64,000 bases of DNA from Vitrella brassicaformis (taxonomy: Eukaryota; Sar; Vitrellaceae): positions 62,001 through 126,000 of the forward strand of contig CDMY01000718.1 in the NCBI GenBank assembly GCA_001179505.1, given 5' to 3'. Below, in pieces: positions 60,173-64,000 of the stretch. A model generated the notes under the pieces. That model ran no database searches, had not been told where the DNA came from, and worked only from the letters and a program-made list of their open reading frames with translations. The position numbers and the translations under genes are program-made. The stretch's first letter is position 1; each line of letters begins with the position of its first letter.

Positions 60173-60430
60173 CGCAAATGGAACGATCTCAGACACTCGC
60201 AGAAAGCTAAGAGAACGCCTCGGCGCGTACCTTGCGGTTCTTCTCCCCAAGGCATTCGAGCTCGCAACTCTCCTCGGTCGAACCCACGTGCGCCGCGCGG
60301 AGGCTTCTTGGCAGTGCAGACAGAACGCTGAGAGGCCTGGTTGACAGGTCCATAGACTACGCGGCACTCCGTGCGTCTGCGTCTTGCAATCACCCGTCGC
60401 TCATTCCCACCGAGAGCGGGGGACGGTGTG
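60173..60430. promoter_or_regulatory. Divergent promoter region, coiled-coil gene and small secreted-protein gene
   Basis: 258 bases lie between the ATG codons at 60172 (minus) and 60431 (plus). No specific element was recognised. Confidence 0.35.
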
Positions 60431-61112
60431 ATGAAGATCTCTGCCATTCTGTTGGTCCTTGGCTTGTCGGGGCTGTGCAGCAGCTGCGTGGGACATCAAG
60501 TGAGCCGCGGGGCCGTCGCTGAGCCTCCGAACAAGGATACATTCGATTACGTGAGAGGTCAGCACACGACAAGGGCGAGAGCACCAGTGATGGTCCTGAG
60601 AGTTTCTGTCCTCTGCCGCCTCAGATCTGATCACCAAGCTGATCGATAAGCTGCAGTCTGCACAGGTGAGATGGCCCGACGCCTCACATTCACTGCAGCA
60701 GTCAATTGGATGGTGTGGTTTGCAGGCTGAGGACCAGACGAAGGGCCAGTTTTGCGCGACGGAGCGTCAGCAGCTCGCCGTACAACTTCAGGAGGCCCAA
60801 GCTGCGCTGGACAGCAAGGAGAAGGAGATCGAGGCAATGGGCGATGGAGAAGGCAAGGAAGAAGCCGTCGTCGAATACGACCAACTCAGCAAGGAACTCG
60901 AGCAACGTAAGGCACTAGGCCGCATGACCATGCTGGCATTTGTGGGTGGTCTGTGTTCTCTCCTTCCTAATGCAGTGCGGAAGCAAGACAATGCGTTGGC
61001 GGCCCAGTGCATCACGGACTCGTACGAAGAGAAGAAAAGGCGCCGGGAGCAGACCATTGCCGGCCTCAAGGATGCCTACGACATCCTCGATAGCTTCCCC
61101 AAACAGAACTAG
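60431..61112 (+). CDS. Small secreted coiled-coil protein
   Basis: Four exons join in phase (60431-60558, about 60626-60665, about 60725-60905, about 60976-61112) to give about 160 residues. It opens with a signal peptide (MKISAILLVLGLSGLCSSCV) with a likely cut near GHQ. The mature protein is mostly helical and charged: DLITKLIDKLQSAQ, CATERQQLAVQLQEAQAALD, SKEKEIEAMGDGEGKEE, YDQLSKELEQ and EEKKRRREQTIAGLKDAYDI. The heptad-like spacing suggests a coiled coil, with two cysteines in the mature part. There is no membrane anchor after the signal. It could be a luminal or secreted structural protein. The family was not recognised. Confidence 0.75.
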
Positions 61113-61274
61113 TGCCTTGTTCATGTAGCATAGACCATTGACCATTGACCATCGACCGAACGGTTTGCGTGACTGGCTGGTCATGTCAATCGCATGACGA
61201 CACAGACGATAAAGGTCCCGCCGGCGCATAAAGACACAAAGCGGAACAAACCATCGGACGACTAATCCATGCCT

Positions 61275-63123
61275 CTACTCTTTCGCCCCATCTCTAATTT
61301 CCTTGAGTGCCTTGTCGGCCGCTTCGATGCGGTGTGCCTTGGCATTGCCCGCCCGCCGCTTCACCTTGAGCTGCCGGCGATCCAAATGCCGTTCCACATC
61401 ATGGACAGTGGCACCCGCTGCCACACACCTGCGGAACCACACAGGAGTTGAAAAACAAATGCCCAGATGTCGCCGTTACGTTCGTCTGTGTGTGTGTGTG
61501 TGTCTTGCCGTGTGAGTGCGAAGTAGATCAGGTCTGCCGCCTCGGCTGCCACGTGGTCGGGCTCTGTCGCCTCAGCCAGCTCCTGGGCCTCCTCCAACAG
61601 CTTGTTCCTGATGATAAACAGAAGCGCACGCGACCATTCTCTCCCTCCCTCCCTCCGTCCCTCCCATGCTTGTGTGCCCACCTGAGGAGGTTGGGATCGT
61701 TGAAGAGTTTTTGCGTGTATGAGCCTGGCGCGGCGCTATGGTATCGCCGCTGCAGCACCTCCTCCAGTGCGGTGATGCCCGTGGGCGGGCCCCAGCAGGT
61801 GAGTGTGTTGCGGTGGCAGAAGGCCTTCGGGTCACCCTGCTGCACCACTGTGAACCTGACACACACAGGGAAGGGAAGGGGAGTGGAAAGCAGCCGATGG
61901 ATGGATGTCGATATACTGACCTGACTGCGTCCCGATCACAGTCCGGCTCGATGCGGAGCAGTCGCTGTGTCGCACCTGTCGTGTCACCCTGACAACCAGC
62001 CAGCCACACACACAGACACACTAAGCCCTTCCAGCTCTCTCTCTTTCTCTCTCTCTCTCTGTGTGTCTGTACTCGTCTCTCGCTCCTGCATCGCACCTTT
62101 CGCCACAGTCCCTTCCTGCTTCTGGACCAGTAGACGCCCCTCTGCAGCGCTATCGCCACACGAATGGACTCGACGCTCGAGTACACAAGGCCCAGGGCAA
62201 TGCCGCCGGGGTCGCTCACTACAGTGGTGAAGAGGCCGTCAGGACGGTCGGTGCTGCAATGGGAAAGAGAAGGAAGGAGTGCCTCCGTCCTGTCATGTGT
62301 TTCATGTCGGCTCACGTCAGACAGCTGGTGAAGCATTCAACGGCATCCAAGGGCGGGGATGGCGAGGGGGATGAGCCACCCGATGCTGGCGCACTGCCGC
62401 CGTTGGCTGTCGGCAGCAGTGACGAGAAACAGACAGAAGGCTGGCCCTCTGCACCCCACAACAGAGAAAACAGAGGTGTGAGAGGAGACCATATTCCATC
62501 GGCTCATCCTCCTCACCTTCCATGGGCACGGCCGCCCCAGCCATGACGTGGACGTCCTTCCCCTGCAGTGTCGCCACCAAATCACCATCCACACCCGCCC
62601 CTTCAACCACCAGCTGCATGTAATCCTCCTGCACGTCCTTGCCTCGCGCGGTCTTCAGTGAGGCCACCAGCGCCATCCAGTCGATGCCTTCCCGCCGACT
62701 CGTCAGCTTGACCCAGCCCACTTTGCCCCGCAGCGCACCGACCAGACCAGGCAGGTGGTCACTCTCCCCAGGTGACACCTCCACAGCCAACGCGATTCGC
62801 TTCACTGCCTCTGGCGGCACGCCGTCCATAAGCCGCTCCAGCACGCCGACCCACTCGCCCCTCTGCGCCTCATCTGCCGTCATCTCCACCATGGCTGCCC
62901 CGCCATCCAGGCACTTGATGGCGCTGTCCATGCCTTCGTCAGTCATGCTGAAGGGACCCACCCAGCAGCGGAGAGGACGGCAAAGGGCGAGGATGACGTC
63001 CTGCGCGGCGTTGCGGATGGCCACTTGGCATAAGGCGAACGAGGATGCGCGTGTGAGCCATTCAGTGAGTCGCTGCGGAAGAGGGAGAGCAAGGGATGAA
63101 AGATCCACGACGGGAATCAACAT
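61275..63123 (-). CDS. HisI-HisE bifunctional enzyme with HIS4-like N-terminal domain, no HisD
   Basis: Read on the minus strand from the ATG at 63123. Exons 63123-62517, 62448-62316 and 62253-62097 and later ones join in phase, with the stop at 61277-61275. The first 200 residues resemble the N-terminal region of the fungal trifunctional HIS4 protein (MLIPVVDLSSLALPLPQRL at the start; a HisA-like remnant is possible). Next is phosphoribosyl-AMP cyclohydrolase: TDRPDGLFTTVVSDPGG, LGLVYSSVESIRVAIALQRG, VYWSRSRKGLWRKGDTTGAT and IEPDCDRDAVRFTVVQQGD, with metal-binding Cys and Asp residues. Phosphoribosyl-ATP pyrophosphatase follows: YTQKLFNDPNLL, KLLEEAQELAEATEPDHVAA, EAADLIYFALTR, DVERHLDRRQLKVKRRAGNA. 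These are steps 2 and 3 of histidine synthesis. The fungal protein continues into histidinol dehydrogenase; here a stop falls right after HisE. The low-complexity Gly/Ser/Pro exon (62448-62316) is an insert between the domains. Confidence 0.9.
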
Positions 63124-63560
63124 AATCAGACGAAAAGAGGGGTGGGCACGCAAGCAGACGGACACGACTGGTGTTTGCTTTCTCCAAGGCAGCGGTTTCA
63201 GGGAGCACCCTAGGCGCCGAAGTGACACATTCTAGAATTATATGGGAACAGGATAGAAGTGAAAATGAATGTGTCACTTCGCACACTAGGTGAGTTCGAT
63301 CCCGGGATGGTGACAGAAAACGGGTCTCTTTCTGTCTGTTCTGTCTGGGCCTTTCTGAACCGCTGCGCATTCATGTGTTTGAAAAAACTGCAGAAGAGAA
63401 CGGAAGCGGCCAGCACTGCATGTCATTTCCCGTCAGTCCAGAGGGGCAAACGCTGGATGTACAGCGCCGAGCGATTGAGATCCGTCGGCTCCAGGACCAT
63501 CTCGCGACTGCATGCCGACACACAGACACCCACAGATGCAGACGAAGGACAGGACTTTTT
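63124..63560. other. Intergenic stretch, no gene seen
   Basis: Lies between the start of the HisI-HisE gene and the last exon of the next minus-strand gene. No supported coding sequence. Confidence 0.5.
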
Positions 63561-64000
63561 TCACACCATCCTCCCATTCCACACGTACCCCTTGCAGTCG
63601 TCGTATTGCTTCTTGGAGGGCATCTTGGCCTTCATGTAGGTCAGCTTGAACGCACACTCACGGGCCCTCACTCCCTCGTGGCACAGCTGCCGCTGACTCC
63701 TGAAGGCGCGCACTTTCCCCGTGTCGACATTGATAACGGCAGCAAACACATTCACTGACACGTGGCGCACAGCCGGCGGGCGCTTGTTCGGCTGCTTGTC
63801 GCCCCCATAGGAGCAGCCGTCGAGCAGCCTGGGGAAGATGGCCAGTCGAGGGGCGTGGGATGGGTCTCCGTCACAAGCCACATTGGCCATCATCAGGTCC
63901 GCTTTGTCCTCATAGATCATCAATGGCCTTGCCGATCTGTCGTCGAGATTCAGGAAGTCCATGCGGGCGGCGTCTCGCTTGTGCCGGTGGTCGTTTCCTT
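63561..64000 (-). CDS. 3' end of a gene running off the window, product unknown
   Basis: A minus-strand frame is open from the window edge to the stop at 63563-63561, about 145 residues. It reads LNLDDRSARPLMIYEDKADL, MMANVACDGDPSHAPRLAIF, LLDGCSYGGDKQPNKRPPAV, VNVFAAVINVDTGKVRAFRS and ends CKGYVWNGRMV. Four cysteines are spread through it. The 5' part lies beyond 64000, so neither its start nor its full domain content can be seen. No family was recognised. Confidence 0.55.
   Translation of the reverse strand, partial: GNDHRHKRDAARMDFLNLDDRSARPLMIYEDKADLMMANVACDGDPSHAPRLAIFPRLLDGCSYGGDKQPNKRPPAVRHVSVNVFAAVINVDTGKVRAFRSQRQLCHEGVRARECAFKLTYMKAKMPSKKQYDDCKGYVWNGRMV

Overview
The window looks like nuclear DNA of an intron-rich alveolate protist. 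Genes are split into many short exons. Introns are mostly about 40-170 bases, GT-AG, and full of GT/CT microsatellites, and intergenic gaps are small. A plastid-type CLC channel, a histidine-pathway enzyme and mitochondrial proteins of unfamiliar build suggest a photosynthetic relative of Apicomplexa (a chromerid such as Vitrella). That placement is inference; no rRNA or organelle marker is present. I read coding regions by joining exons at GT-AG sites and checking that the phase carried across. I verified every junction for the genes at 6347-7726, 26016-29658 and 29835-35157 and most for the others. Product names rest on motifs recognised by eye.

Layout. 0.2-4.0 kb (+): polytopic membrane protein with an acidic tail. 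4.8-7.7 kb: a head-to-head pair of apparent mitochondrial proteins, one built on half of an electron-transfer-flavoprotein alpha subunit. 8.8-18.2 kb (-): a very large gene with six cyclic-nucleotide-binding-like modules, head-to-head with a complete cytochrome P450 (18.5-21.2 kb, +). 22.3-25.3 and 36.9-39.4 kb (-): two paralogues of an unrecognised family, about 14 kb apart in the same orientation. Between them are a CCA-adding enzyme fused to a HAD phosphatase (26.0-29.7 kb) and a DRE-TIM aldolase-like domain apparently fused to poly(ADP-ribose) glycohydrolase (PARG) and a CBM48 module (29.8-35.2 kb), followed by a second CBM48 unit.

40-50 kb: a small possibly myristoylated protein, a small PARP-fold ADP-ribosyltransferase-like protein, an alpha/beta hydrolase and a CLC channel whose start codons lie 35 bases apart, a ubiquitin-like protein, and a decayed PARG fragment that keeps its intron. 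51.6-56.6 kb: a PH-domain gene head-to-head with a SAM plus leucine-rich-repeat protein resembling PPP1R42. 57.1-61.1 kb: a secreted cysteine-containing protein, a coiled-coil protein and a small secreted coiled-coil protein. 61.3-63.1 kb (-): HisI-HisE with a fungal HIS4-like N-terminal domain but no HisD. 63.6 kb to the end (-): a gene that runs off the window.

Three themes stand out: unusual domain fusions (CCA-HAD, DRE-TIM-PARG-CBM48, SAM-LRR, six-module cNBD), repeated use of very short divergent promoters, and local duplication followed by decay (the paralogue pair, the tandem CBM48, the PARG fragment). ADP-ribose turnover appears three times: PARG, a PARG relic and an ART-like protein.
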